Origin: Bacteroidetes bacterium UBA2322
GTDB lineage: Bacteria; Bacteroidota; Bacteroidia; Chitinophagales; UBA2359
NCBI GenBank assembly: GCA_002345145.1
Contig: DDVC01000104.1
Span: forward strand, 1 to 23,228
Reading direction: 5' to 3'
DNA length: 23,228 nucleotides
The stretch's first letter is position 1. Every line of letters begins with the position of its first letter. Made by a program: the position numbers and the translations under genes. Below are positions 1 to 8,341 of this stretch, piece after piece. The notes beneath the pieces were generated by a model that made no database searches, was not told where the DNA came from, and was given only the letters and a program-made list of their open reading frames with translations.

Positions 1-104
1 TCCTCAGCCAAAATATACAGTCATTAGCCAAACCCGATGCCGCCGCACATATAGCCCGCGAAGTACTCAGTTTAATTAACCCACTAAAAAAAACCGCAAA
101 ATGA
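1..104 (+). CDS. murG: MurG C-terminus (partial): UDP-GlcNAc:lipid I GlcNAc transferase
   Basis: The open frame begins at base 3 and ends at the TGA at 102-104, leaving 33 visible residues with no start in the window. The fragment reads as a short amphipathic tail (ending LINPLKKTAK) and has no diagnostic motif of its own. The MurG call rests on position: in Bacteroidota dcw clusters murG sits immediately before murC. The stop overlaps the murC start in an ATGA junction at 101-104, which indicates translational coupling in one operon. MurG adds GlcNAc to lipid I on the inner face of the membrane to make lipid II. The main alternative is another short dcw open frame; the identity is inferred from context. 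Confidence 0.7.
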   Translation, partial: LSQNIQSLAKPDAAAHIAREVLSLINPLKKTAK

Positions 105-1492
105 TAGCCCTGTCTTCGGTTAAAAAAGTCTGCTTTATAGGCATTGGCGGCATTGGCATGAGCGCTGTGGCAAGGTATTTTTTGCACAGAGGGGCACAGG
201 TGTTTGGGTATGACCGCTCCGCATCTGCCCTTACGACGCAGTTAGAGCAGGAGGGTGCAACAATTTACTACCAAGATAACCCCGCCTTACTGCCTCCCGA
301 TGCCGATTTGGTGATTTATACACCGGCTATTCCGCCCGCACATCGGGGGTTAACCTATTACCGTGAGCAAAACCTCCCCGTGATAAAACGTTCCGAAGCG
401 CTTCAACTCATTACCAACCAATCTTTTACCATTGCCATTGCCGGCTCGCATGGTAAAACCACCGTAACCAGTATGATAGCCCATATTCTGCACCAATCGG
501 GCGTTGGTTGTACGGCTTTTGTGGGAGGCGTTATGACCAACTACAACAGCAATTTTATTGCCGGCAATAACCATATAGTAGTGGTAGAAGCCGATGAGTT
601 TGACCGCTCTTTTCACCGCCTTCAGCCCGATATTGCCGTTATTACCGCCGTTGACAGCGACCATTTAGAGGTATATGGCACACAAGCCGGCGTAGAGGAA
701 GCATTTCTCACTTTTGCCAACAGCGTAAAACCCAAGGGCGCATTAGTAGTAAAAGCGTCTGTCCCTATTATGCAGCAGCTCAAAAACCACAATCGGCTCA
801 TAACCTATCATCTTTTTTACTCCATTGCCGATGTTTATACCTATAACCTCCAAAAAACCAATACCGGCTTTACCTTTAACATAGCTGCCGAAAGCGCCCG
901 TTTAGGCGAGTTTGCCCTTAATATAGAGGGGCAGTATAACGTAGAAAACAGTATTGCTGCCATAACCGTAGCATCGCTGCTCCAACTAACACCCGAACAG
1001 ATAGCTAAGGCATTGGCTACTTTCTCCGGCATTAAGCGCCGGTTTGAGTTCATAGCGCGCACGCCCGATTTTGTAATGATTGACGATTATGCACACCACC
1101 CCGCCGAAATATCGGCGCTCCTGCAATCGGTTCATGCGCTCTACCCCAATAAAAAAATGACCGTCATCTTTCAGCCACACCTCTACTCCCGCACCCGCGA
1201 CCTTGCCCATGATTTTGCCATGAGTTTCCGCTATGCCTCGGAGGTAATCCTGCTCGATATTTACCCCGCACGCGAAGAACCCATAGAAGGCGTTACCTCA
1301 GACCTGATTTTCAGTAAAATACCCAACAAAAACAAATACCTCTACTCCTTTAATAATCTTGTTGCCCAACTTGCCAACCACTCCTTTGAGGTATTGGTTA
1401 CCGTTGGCGCTGGCAATATAGACACCCTTATTCCTGACATTAAAGCAGCCGCCTTAAACACACTAAACAGCAATCCTAATAACCGCACTTAA
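101..1492 (+). CDS. murC: UDP-N-acetylmuramate--L-alanine ligase (MurC)
   Basis: MurC adds L-alanine to UDP-MurNAc with ATP in the cytoplasm, the first amino-acid step of peptidoglycan stem-peptide synthesis. The 463 residues match the usual Mur ligase size. The N-terminal Rossmann domain has GIGGIGMSA at about 14-22. The central ATPase domain has the P-loop GSHGKTT at 115-121 and the acidic EADEFDRSF stretch at about 163-171. The C-terminal domain has DDYAHHP at 328-334, FQPHLYSRT at 357-365 and VTVGAGNID at about 433-441. The order and wording of these motifs separate MurC from MurD, MurE and MurF. The ATG overlaps the end of murG by four bases. ftsQ follows after 50 bases, so the gene is part of the dcw operon. 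The start choice is firm because of the ATGA coupling. Confidence 0.97.
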   Translation: MIALSSVKKVCFIGIGGIGMSAVARYFLHRGAQVFGYDRSASALTTQLEQEGATIYYQDNPALLPPDADLVIYTPAIPPAHRGLTYYREQNLPVIKRSEALQLITNQSFTIAIAGSHGKTTVTSMIAHILHQSGVGCTAFVGGVMTNYNSNFIAGNNHIVVVEADEFDRSFHRLQPDIAVITAVDSDHLEVYGTQAGVEEAFLTFANSVKPKGALVVKASVPIMQQLKNHNRLITYHLFYSIADVYTYNLQKTNTGFTFNIAAESARLGEFALNIEGQYNVENSIAAITVASLLQLTPEQIAKALATFSGIKRRFEFIARTPDFVMIDDYAHHPAEISALLQSVHALYPNKKMTVIFQPHLYSRTRDLAHDFAMSFRYASEVILLDIYPAREEPIEGVTSDLIFSKIPNKNKYLYSFNNLVAQLANHSFEVLVTVGAGNIDTLIPDIKAAALNTLNSNPNNRT

Positions 1493-1542
1493 CCCATCTT
1501 GCTCAGTTTATTTAACCAACACCCAATAAATTCGCTCATATA

Positions 1543-2319
1543 GTGTCTTCTGTTACCCGATACTCCCGCTTGTATGTTCTTGCCGCTTGGTTAGTGGCAG
1601 GCATCTTCTTTGTGGTGATGTTGCAAAGGGCGCACAATGCCCAAAGAGAGCTTGTATGCAGGGGCATTGAGGTGGTTATTGACTACTCTAAAGGCGCAAG
1701 ATTTGTAGATGAAAACGGCATAAAAAAACTAATTATCGGCAAACTGCCCAATAATTCGGTTAGTGTGCCTATTAACTTGGTTAACCTCCAAAGCATAGAA
1801 GACTACTTAGAAACAAATCCACACATAGCATCTGCCGAGCTGTATTTTGACTATAATGGCAAGTTATGGGCAGAAATTAGCCAGCAAACCCCGCTGCTGC
1901 GCGTGGTTAATAACCAAAACACCAGTTACTACATTGGTTTAGAAGGCAAAAAAATGCCCGTGTCCACCCATTTTACTGCCCGCGTTCCCATTGCTTCCGG
2001 CAATATAACCGATAATAACCAAACCTACGGCGAATTAGACACGCCTACGGTGAAACAACTTTACGACTTATGTGTGTATATGAAAGACAACCCATTTTTA
2101 AATTCACTTGTAGAGCAGATTTACGTTAATGCCGACCGAGATATGGTACTCATTCCTAAAATGGGTAAACACCGTATTGTAATAGGCAATACCGACCAAT
2201 TAGACGAAAAATTCAACAAACTCCGCGTGTTTTATACCCAAGCCATGCCGCAAGTGGGCTGGAACACTTACGAAGTGATTAACCTAAAATTTGCCAACCA
2301 AATTGTTTGCTCCCGATAG
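1543..2319 (+). CDS. ftsQ: Cell division protein FtsQ
   Basis: FtsQ is a bitopic inner-membrane protein that links early and late divisome proteins through FtsB and FtsL. The 258-residue product has a short cytoplasmic N-terminus, one membrane segment at about residues 9-27 (YVLAAWLVAGIFFVVML core) and a periplasmic remainder, as in the family. Residues 40-100 fit a POTRA-type region, including an NGIKKLI helix and an LETNPHIASAELYFDYNGKL segment that resembles the typical FtsQ stretch. Primary sequence is poorly conserved in FtsQ, so the position between murC and ftsA carries much of the call. The start is GTG at 1543. No in-frame ATG lies between the upstream stop at 1513-1515 and this GTG, and a later start would delete the membrane segment. 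Confidence 0.9.
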   Translation: MSSVTRYSRLYVLAAWLVAGIFFVVMLQRAHNAQRELVCRGIEVVIDYSKGARFVDENGIKKLIIGKLPNNSVSVPINLVNLQSIEDYLETNPHIASAELYFDYNGKLWAEISQQTPLLRVVNNQNTSYYIGLEGKKMPVSTHFTARVPIASGNITDNNQTYGELDTPTVKQLYDLCVYMKDNPFLNSLVEQIYVNADRDMVLIPKMGKHRIVIGNTDQLDEKFNKLRVFYTQAMPQVGWNTYEVINLKFANQIVCSR

Positions 2320-2419
2320 CCCAAACACAGGCTCCCATACTTTTTTATCACAAAAAAATTTAAAAAGCACCCTACCCTCAAACAATTTTTGTAACAAAAA
2401 AAAGAAACAGAATAAGCGT

Positions 2420-3838
2420 ATGAATAAACAAACTAACCCTATTGTAGCTGCCATAGACATAGGCACAACCAAAATTTGTGCTATGGTAGCCCGAAAAAAT
2501 GCACACGGTAAATTAGAAGTGCTTGGCGTGGGTCAAGCTAAGTCCGAAGGTGTTATGCGCGGCGTTATTTCTAATATAGACAAAACCGTAGAAGCTATTA
2601 AATCGGCAGTTGCCGAAGCCTCCCGAAAATCGGGCATTGAAATACACCACGTTTATGTGGGTGTTGCAGGGCAGCATATTAAAGCCATTAGGCACAAAGG
2701 CTACCTCATGCGCGATAACGGACATGAAGAAATATCAGAAACCGATGTGAACAAATTAGTTGCCGATATGCACAAACTCATGTTGCCGCCCGGCGAAAAA
2801 ATCATTCACGTATTGCCACAAGAGTTTACCATAGACGATGAACAGGGCATTAAAGAGCCCATTGGCATGTCGGGAGTGCGTTTAGAAGCCGATTTCCAAA
2901 TTGTTATCGGGCAAATAGCTGCTTTGCAAAACATTGTACGATGCGTTGAAAAAGCAGGGTTAAGCGTGGTAGAAATGATATTAGAGCCCATTGCATCGGC
3001 AGCGGCAGTACTCAATCATCAGGAAAAAGAAGCCGGTATTGCCTTAGTGGATATTGGTGGCGGCACTACTGATATTGTCATTTACCAAGATAACATACTC
3101 AGGCATACTGCGGTTATCCCCTTAGGCGGCAATATCATTACCGAAGACATCAGAGAGGGCTGTATGGTTATGCGAGACCAAGCAGAAAAACTGAAAGTAA
3201 AGTTTGGTAAAGCCTTAGCTGTTGAGGCTCAGGAAAACACCTTTATCTCTATTAAAGGACTGCGCGAACGAGCGCCTAAGCAAATATCTTTGGTTAATTT
3301 GGCACATATTATTCAAGCCCGAATGGAGGAGATATTGGAACACATGTTTGTCCAAATCCGACTATCGGGTTATGAAAATAAACTCATCGGCGGCATTGTC
3401 ATTACCGGTGGCGGAGCAAGGCTGCAAGACCTTGAATCGCTTACCGAATACCTTACCGGTTTAGATGCCCGTATAGGACTGCCCGCCGAACACCTTACCG
3501 TAAACAGCCAACGTACCGAGTATAACGACCCCATGTATGCCACCGGTATAGGTTTGCTGCTGGTAGCCCTTAACAAAAATCCCGTACCTACCGAAATTGA
3601 AATGCCCCAACACACCGAACCGGCTGCCACCACCAATAATGCAGTAGTGCAACCCATTCAAGAAACACTACCGGCAGAACAGCTTGACCTAACCAACGCC
3701 GAAACAAAAGAAGAAGAAGAACTCCAGCCTACCGAACAAGACAACGACCATTCATCGGGCGATAACTGGTTTTCGCGCTTTCTCCGTAAAAGCCGCGAAT
3801 GGCTTGAAGGCGACTTTGACTCCAAAGACTTTAACTAA
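2420..3838 (+). CDS. ftsA: Cell division protein FtsA
   Basis: FtsA is an actin-like ATPase that tethers FtsZ filaments to the membrane at midcell. Starting at 2420 gives 472 residues. Actin-fold nucleotide motifs are visible: phosphate-1 DIGTTK at 13-18, phosphate-2 DIGGGTTD at 211-218 and the adenosine loop ITGGGARL at about 328-335. Residues 75-175 carry the SHS2-type 1C subdomain. After an acidic, low-complexity linker (about 395-448), residues 449-463 (NWFSRFLRKSREWLE) form the amphipathic membrane-targeting helix. The frame is open back to an ATG at 2291, which would overlap ftsQ and add 43 Lys/Asn-rich residues unlike FtsA. The ATG at 2420 places the conserved AAIDIGTTK at the normal distance from the N-terminus, so I prefer it. 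The 100-base spacer after ftsQ shows no clear promoter. Confidence 0.96.
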   Translation: MNKQTNPIVAAIDIGTTKICAMVARKNAHGKLEVLGVGQAKSEGVMRGVISNIDKTVEAIKSAVAEASRKSGIEIHHVYVGVAGQHIKAIRHKGYLMRDNGHEEISETDVNKLVADMHKLMLPPGEKIIHVLPQEFTIDDEQGIKEPIGMSGVRLEADFQIVIGQIAALQNIVRCVEKAGLSVVEMILEPIASAAAVLNHQEKEAGIALVDIGGGTTDIVIYQDNILRHTAVIPLGGNIITEDIREGCMVMRDQAEKLKVKFGKALAVEAQENTFISIKGLRERAPKQISLVNLAHIIQARMEEILEHMFVQIRLSGYENKLIGGIVITGGGARLQDLESLTEYLTGLDARIGLPAEHLTVNSQRTEYNDPMYATGIGLLLVALNKNPVPTEIEMPQHTEPAATTNNAVVQPIQETLPAEQLDLTNAETKEEEELQPTEQDNDHSSGDNWFSRFLRKSREWLEGDFDSKDFN

Positions 3839-3888
3839 CTTTTTCACCCTCCATCAATTATTCGACAAACCCTTAAATTGCTTTACTT

Positions 3889-5307
3889 ATGACTATCAAA
3901 TTTGATGCACCAAAAAACCAGCACTCTATTATTAAAGTGATAGGAGTGGGCGGCGGTGGCAGCAATGCCGTAAATCACATGTTCCGCCAAGGCATTGTAG
4001 GCGTAAACTTCATAGTTTGCAATACCGATGCACAGGCTCTGCTCCAAAGCCCTGTACCCGTGCAAATCCAACTGGGACCCGGTCTTACCGAAGGCAGGGG
4101 TGCCGGCTCTCAACCCGAAGTGGGTAAAAATGCCACCATTGAATCTATAGACGAAATCAAAAAAAGCATTGGCAATACTACTAAAATGGTATTCATTACT
4201 GCCGGCATGGGCGGTGGTACAGGCACCGGTGGTGCACCCGTAGTAGCTAAGGCTGCCCGCGAGCTGGGTATGCTTACCGTAGGCATTGTTACCACGCCTT
4301 TTCTGTTTGAAGGACCCCGCCGCTTACAGCAAGCGCAAAAAGGTATTGAAGAAATGAAGGAAAGCGTTGACACCCTCATCATCATTTCTAACGACAAAGT
4401 GCGCGAACTGCACGGAAACCTCTCGCTCTCTAACGCTTTCTCTAAGGCTGACGATGTACTTACGGTTGCCGCCAAAGGTATTGCCGAAATTATTACCGTG
4501 CCCGGTTATGTAAACGTAGATTTTGAAGACGTAAACACTGTAATGCGCAACAGTGGCGTGGCTATTATGGGCTTAGGGCTTTCTGACGGCGAAGACCGTG
4601 CCATGAAAGCGGTTAAAATGGCGCTTGCCTCTCCACTCCTTAATAATAACGACATACGTGGCGCTAAACACATTTTGCTCAATATCACCTCCGGCACCAA
4701 AGAAGTACTTATGGACGAAGTGGCTGATATAACTAATTATATTCAGGAATCTGCAGGCAACAACGCCGATATTATTTGGGGTAACTCTGTGGACGAAGCG
4801 CTTCAGGAAAAAATTTGTGTTACCGTTGTAGCTACCGGTTTTGAGTCAAAAGGCATTATCCAGAAGGAGCAAAAAACCCCAAAACAAGAACGTATTGTGC
4901 ACTCCTTAGACGAAGCGCCTACCTATACCACCCGTAAACGCCCCGATTTTTCGGGTAATGACCATAAAAACAACGAACACTTGCTAAACGAAACCCATTT
5001 AGAAGACGACCTTGAGCCCGATGATGTTTTTATGAAACAGCCCAACCTCCACCAGCAACTTACCAACGAACAACAGATGAAACTGCTTTTGGAGCGCCGT
5101 AAACGTTTGCGCGGCTTGAACATGAAACTAAACAACGACCTTACCGAACTGGAAGAAATACCCGCTTACAAACGCCGCAACGTGCAGTTTGAAGAAACCC
5201 CGCCGGCTAATGCCAATGAAGCCTCTAAATACTCCCTCATTGACGACGAAAAAAAGGGGCCCGAAATTAAAAAACGAAATCCCTTCCTGCACGACAATCC
5301 CGATTAA
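3889..5307 (+). CDS. ftsZ: Cell division protein FtsZ
   Basis: FtsZ is the tubulin-like GTPase that forms the cytokinetic ring. The GTP-binding domain shows GVGGGGSNAVNHM at about 19-31, the tubulin signature GGGTGTGG at 108-115 and the T7 loop NVDFED at 209-214 with both catalytic aspartates. The globular core ends near residue 320. A long charged linker follows, rich in Gln, Asn and Glu, which explains the 472-residue length against about 380 in Escherichia coli. The tail has two conserved pieces: EEIPAYKRR at about 422-430, the partner-binding peptide, and a terminal NPFLHDNPD typical of Bacteroidota. ftsZ lies 50 bases after ftsA and is the last gene of the cluster, followed by a hairpin terminator at 5386-5420. 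Confidence 0.98.
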   Translation: MTIKFDAPKNQHSIIKVIGVGGGGSNAVNHMFRQGIVGVNFIVCNTDAQALLQSPVPVQIQLGPGLTEGRGAGSQPEVGKNATIESIDEIKKSIGNTTKMVFITAGMGGGTGTGGAPVVAKAARELGMLTVGIVTTPFLFEGPRRLQQAQKGIEEMKESVDTLIIISNDKVRELHGNLSLSNAFSKADDVLTVAAKGIAEIITVPGYVNVDFEDVNTVMRNSGVAIMGLGLSDGEDRAMKAVKMALASPLLNNNDIRGAKHILLNITSGTKEVLMDEVADITNYIQESAGNNADIIWGNSVDEALQEKICVTVVATGFESKGIIQKEQKTPKQERIVHSLDEAPTYTTRKRPDFSGNDHKNNEHLLNETHLEDDLEPDDVFMKQPNLHQQLTNEQQMKLLLERRKRLRGLNMKLNNDLTELEEIPAYKRRNVQFEETPPANANEASKYSLIDDEKKGPEIKKRNPFLHDNPD

Positions 5308-5385
5308 GGATACGTGCCAAAACTTGTTTCCCTATCCTCTGCTCTACAATCAATTCAATCTTGTTTTTTACGCTTATTCTTTACC

Positions 5386-5420
5386 AACTTCCGGCGACTA
5401 ACCCTCCCGGAAGTTTTTTT
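5386..5420 (+). terminator. Rho-independent terminator after ftsZ
   Basis: A perfect 9-bp stem (AACTTCCGG at 5386-5394 pairing with CCGGAAGTT at 5407-5415) encloses a 12-base loop and runs into seven consecutive Ts at 5414-5420. It lies about 80 bases after the ftsZ stop and would end the dcw transcript. The T tract is on the plus strand only, so it should act mainly in that direction. Confidence 0.85.
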
Positions 5421-5430
5421 ATTTGCCCTG

Positions 5431-5472
5431 GTAGTGGGTAGATAGTATCGGGTAGTGAGTAGTTGGTAGGTC
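5431..5472 (+). repeat. GTA-led heptamer array, copy 1
   Basis: Six consecutive 7-base units, each beginning with GTA: GTAGTGG, GTAGATA, GTATCGG, GTAGTGA, GTAGTTG and GTAGGTC. Bases 5438-5463 match 12421-12446 exactly over 26 bases, so this is a dispersed repeat, not chance. It forms the outer part of the composite element that ends at the PLP enzyme stop codon. Confidence 0.85.
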
Positions 5473-5503
5473 GGTACTAACACATTCCAATCCGATAATC
5501 CGC

Positions 5504-5626
5504 AACTCATAACTCATAACTCATAACTCATAACTCATAACTCATAACTCATAACTCATAACTCATAACTCATAACTCATAACTCATAACTCATAACTCA
5601 TAACTCATAACTCATAACTCATAACT
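5504..5626. repeat. (AACTCAT)17 heptanucleotide tandem array
   Basis: Seventeen perfect, uninterrupted copies of AACTCAT (5504-5622) plus AACT (5623-5626). On the minus strand the unit reads ATGAGTT. The array is followed by TTTTCAC and TATTCAC heptamers (5626-5639), the second of which contains the stop codon of the minus-strand PLP enzyme. Perfect short-unit arrays of this length are prone to slippage, so the copy number may vary between strains. Confidence 0.97.
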
Positions 5627-5635
5627 TTTCACTAT

Positions 5636-6820
5636 TCACTCAGTAAACACCCCTGCTGCCGCCTGTTGTAAATCGGCAAGAAGCGTGGGTGCATCTTCTA
5701 AACCTATGTAAAACCTAATCAGATTCCAGGGCAACTGATTTTTTACCCCTTGGTAGTTTTCGGAAGTGTATAACACGCACATAGGAAAAGCCAGCGATTC
5801 ATGCCCGCCCCACGAGCAGGCAAGTATAAAATACCTGAGCCTGTTGCAAAACAGTTCTATTTGCTCTATGCTTTGCGCCTTTACCTGCACCGAAAACAAA
5901 CCGCCGCACCCCCTCATTTGCTGTTTTGCAAGTTCATACTGCGGGTGCGAGGGCAAAAAGGGGTAATACATTTTTTCTACCCATGGTTGGCTTTCTAAAA
6001 ATGCTACCACCTGCTCTGCTGTTTCTGACACCCTCTGTAGCCTTATGGGCAGCGTGCGCAAACCGCGTATCATCAGCCATGCATCGTGTGGCGAAATAAT
6101 GCCGCCCAAGGTCATAAATTCTGATTCAAAAATTTGGGCGGTAATCTGTTGGTTGCTGCACAACACACCGGCTACAATATCGCTGTGTCCGCCCAAGTAT
6201 TTACTTGCCGAGTGGGTAACTATATCCACACCCATTTCAATAGGTGTTTGGTAAATTGGGGTGGCATAGCTGTTGTCTATAATGGTAGTAAGCCCGTGTT
6301 TTCGGGCTATTTTTACCACCGCTTCTATATCTTGCAGCTCAAAGGTGAGCGAGTTGGGCGATTCTAAAAACAGCACTTTGGTATTGGGCTGAATGGCGTT
6401 TTCGTAGTGGGCGGGGTTTGTGCCATCTATCATGGCGCTTTGTACGCCAAATCGGGCAAGTAAATTATTGAGCAGTTTGTTGGTCCAGCTATACGGTTTT
6501 TGTACGCATACAATATGGTCGCCGGCTTTTACTTGGCTCATCACGGCGGCGGCTATGGCTGCGCTGCCGCTGCTAAAAATGAGGGCATCTTCGGCTTTTT
6601 CAAGAGCGGCTATTTTTTTACGCAAAATTGCTACGGTAGGGTTGCAGCCGCGCGTGTAAAAAGGTGTATTCATTTCGTTTTGCAAAGCCCGGCGCATGTG
6701 GGCTATGTTTTCAAAGGTAAAATTGCTGCTTTGAAATACCGGCGGCGATACGGCATATTGGTAATTATGGCGGTCTTCGCCTAAGTGGTTTAAAATGTAA
6801 GACAAGTTGTGTTCAGCCAT
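5636..6820 (-). CDS. Cys/Met-metabolism PLP enzyme (cystathionine gamma-synthase/beta-lyase family)
   Basis: This 394-residue protein is a fold-type I PLP enzyme of the trans-sulfuration family, which makes or cleaves cystathionine and related thioethers. Visible features are the N-terminal substrate segment TPFYTRGCNPTV (about 52-63), the PLP phosphate-binding FSSGSAAIAAA (about 82-92), the cofactor-stacking region near SWTNK (111-115), the PLP-ring aspartate in TIIDNSYATP (about 179-188) and the Schiff-base lysine K207 in SASKYLGGHSD. A C-terminal SWGGHESL motif at about 335-342 is also family-typical. These motifs do not distinguish gamma-synthase, beta-lyase and gamma-lyase, so I give no gene symbol. 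It lies 38 bases after the acyltransferase on the same strand. Its last codons and TGA fall in heptamer repeat DNA. Confidence 0.9.
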   Translation of the reverse strand: MAEHNLSYILNHLGEDRHNYQYAVSPPVFQSSNFTFENIAHMRRALQNEMNTPFYTRGCNPTVAILRKKIAALEKAEDALIFSSGSAAIAAAVMSQVKAGDHIVCVQKPYSWTNKLLNNLLARFGVQSAMIDGTNPAHYENAIQPNTKVLFLESPNSLTFELQDIEAVVKIARKHGLTTIIDNSYATPIYQTPIEMGVDIVTHSASKYLGGHSDIVAGVLCSNQQITAQIFESEFMTLGGIISPHDAWLMIRGLRTLPIRLQRVSETAEQVVAFLESQPWVEKMYYPFLPSHPQYELAKQQMRGCGGLFSVQVKAQSIEQIELFCNRLRYFILACSWGGHESLAFPMCVLYTSENYQGVKNQLPWNLIRFYIGLEDAPTLLADLQQAAAGVFTE

Positions 6821-6858
6821 GAGATAAATGGGATAAAAGAGAATGAATTAAAATAGGG

Positions 6859-8187
6859 TTATGGTATTAGGTTGTGGAGCAGGGTACAAATGTGGCGGTA
6901 ATGTTTTAGCAAGGCGGTATTGGGTTTGGCAATTAACCGCCGGTAGGTAAACTGCTGTTGAATATGATGCCAAAGCGTTTCCTGGTAAAACAAGGCTACT
7001 TTGCCCGAAAAGGGCGCTAATGCCAGATACGCCGGCACTACCCACCATACGCCCGATAACCAGCCTGCCAGTAGCGATACAAGCGGATAAAACAGGGTGA
7101 AAACTACCAGCGCTGCCAAAAACTTTACCGATGCCATAAAATTGAGGTCTTTTACCTTTTTATGCAGGGTAAAGCAAATGAGTTTCATAAGCGGCACATG
7201 GTGCAGCCACCCTACCACAAACAGGGGCAACAAAACCGGTATGAGTATGCAGTAGAGCGCCGTTTTCATAATGTTTGCCGACGGTTTTGCTAAGGTATCG
7301 GGTGTAAGTGCATGGGTTTTGTTTTGCTGCTTAAGGGCTTGGGTATGGTGTGCCAGCTCTTCCATTATATCGGGCTGATGAAGGGCAAGTTTTTGAAGAG
7401 CCTCTACAATTAGCTGTTGCCGGCGGTAGTTTTGAGGCAGGTTATCGGGCTGTTTATGTTTGAGCCGAAGTACGGGCTCGTAGAGGGTGCGCAGGTAATC
7501 TATGGTAGCGTGGTAATGCCCATTGGGTATGTGTATCATTAGCGGCGTTATGCGCGGCGCTAAGTCATCGGTGAGTTTTTTAAGGGCTTTTTGGGGTGTT
7601 TCTTTGTACAGTGGCATGTAATCTACCAAAGAAAGCGGCGGAGCAAACTGCACCAGCAGGCTGGTTCTTGCCTTAATATGATGGCTGTAATTGATGCCCA
7701 CCGGCACTATTTTTACCTCGGCGCTGAATTGGTTTTGCTCGGCAGCGCCAAAAGCCATTCGGGCAAAACCCTTGTGCAGGGGGCGCAGGTTGTGCTTGCG
7801 TTCTTGATTGGCTTCGGGAAAAATAACTACGGCTCCGTTTTGGTTTAAGATGCGTGCGGTAGCCTCAAAAATGGGTTTATTCATTTCAATAGTGTCCACC
7901 CCATCTCGGCGGCGGTAAATGGGCAGCATGTTTAGGTTTTGGAAAAATTGGGCAACCCAAGGTTTGGCAAACACATCGGCACGGGTCATAAAATGCACCG
8001 GACGGTTGAGGTGAGCGGCAATGGCTAAGGCATCTAAAAAAGCGTTTTGGTGGTTGGCGGCTAAAATAATGGGGTCGGAGGCGGGCACATGTTGCAAGCC
8101 GGTAATGGCGTAGCGCTTAAAATAGGCGCTCATGCCTAACCTTACCCAGTGTTTAACCACTGTATAGAGCAGGGGCGTTTGTGGCAT
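6859..8187 (-). CDS. PlsC-type acyltransferase with C-terminal membrane segments
   Basis: This 442-residue protein is probably a phospholipid or glycerolipid acyltransferase at the inner membrane; the exact acceptor is unknown. The acyltransferase motif reads AANHQNAFLDAL with His46 and Asp52, an HX5D spacing instead of the classical HX4D. That spacing is also seen in a prokaryotic PlsC-like subgroup whose motif reads like NHPNALLDPL. Other blocks are MLPIYRRRDG (about 87-96), FPEANQERKHNLRPLHKGFARMA (from 123, with FPEA replacing FPEG) and VPVGINY (about 161-167). The middle is helical and charged. The C-terminal third has hydrophobic segments at about 307-328, 351-378 and 379-395. It starts 154 bases after guaA. 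A link to purine metabolism is not implied. Confidence 0.85.
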   Translation of the reverse strand: MPQTPLLYTVVKHWVRLGMSAYFKRYAITGLQHVPASDPIILAANHQNAFLDALAIAAHLNRPVHFMTRADVFAKPWVAQFFQNLNMLPIYRRRDGVDTIEMNKPIFEATARILNQNGAVVIFPEANQERKHNLRPLHKGFARMAFGAAEQNQFSAEVKIVPVGINYSHHIKARTSLLVQFAPPLSLVDYMPLYKETPQKALKKLTDDLAPRITPLMIHIPNGHYHATIDYLRTLYEPVLRLKHKQPDNLPQNYRRQQLIVEALQKLALHQPDIMEELAHHTQALKQQNKTHALTPDTLAKPSANIMKTALYCILIPVLLPLFVVGWLHHVPLMKLICFTLHKKVKDLNFMASVKFLAALVVFTLFYPLVSLLAGWLSGVWWVVPAYLALAPFSGKVALFYQETLWHHIQQQFTYRRLIAKPNTALLKHYRHICTLLHNLIP

Positions 8188-8269
8188 TTGTTGGTTGGTG
8201 TTATGGTGTTGCAGAGTGTGTTGCCTGTAAAGATGCAGACAACAACAGTAATTTTATGCAAAAACTGCC

Positions 8270-8277
8270 CAAAGATA
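8270..8277 (-). promoter_or_regulatory. Possible -7 element upstream of the acyltransferase gene
   Basis: The minus strand reads TATCTTTG, a match to the Bacteroidota -7 consensus TAnnTTTG, 83 bases before the acyltransferase ATG. I see no -33 TTG at the usual 17-23 base spacing, so this could be chance. If real, it would let the acyltransferase and PLP enzyme be transcribed separately from guaA. Confidence 0.3.
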
Positions 8278-8341
8278 AGACTAAGCATTTAACATTGGTA
8301 ATACCTGCACCAACCAACAAGTTTTGCGGCGGGCAAATTAG

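Larger units (their letters stand above)
5308..5635. other. Intergenic region between convergent ftsZ and the PLP enzyme gene
   Basis: This 328-base stretch holds no believable gene. It contains, in order, about 78 unremarkable AT-rich bases, the ftsZ terminator (5386-5420), a run of GTA-led heptamers (5431-5472), a short unique spacer and a heptamer tandem array (5504-5626) that runs up to the stop codon of the minus-strand PLP enzyme. The repeats are listed separately. Confidence 0.85.

Noticed and set aside
2291..2419. In-frame extension of ftsA to an ATG at 2291
   Set aside because: It overlaps the end of ftsQ and adds 43 Lys/Asn-rich residues ahead of the conserved FtsA N-terminus; the ATG at 2420 fits the family.
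5504..5626. CRISPR array
   Set aside because: The units are 7 bases with no spacers between them and there are no cas genes.
6821..6858. Heptamer-like phasing in the spacer before the PLP enzyme gene
   Set aside because: The units are too dissimilar to call a repeat.
8188..8341. Short minus-strand frame starting near 8288 upstream of the acyltransferase
   Set aside because: It runs out of frame into the acyltransferase gene and lacks plausible composition.
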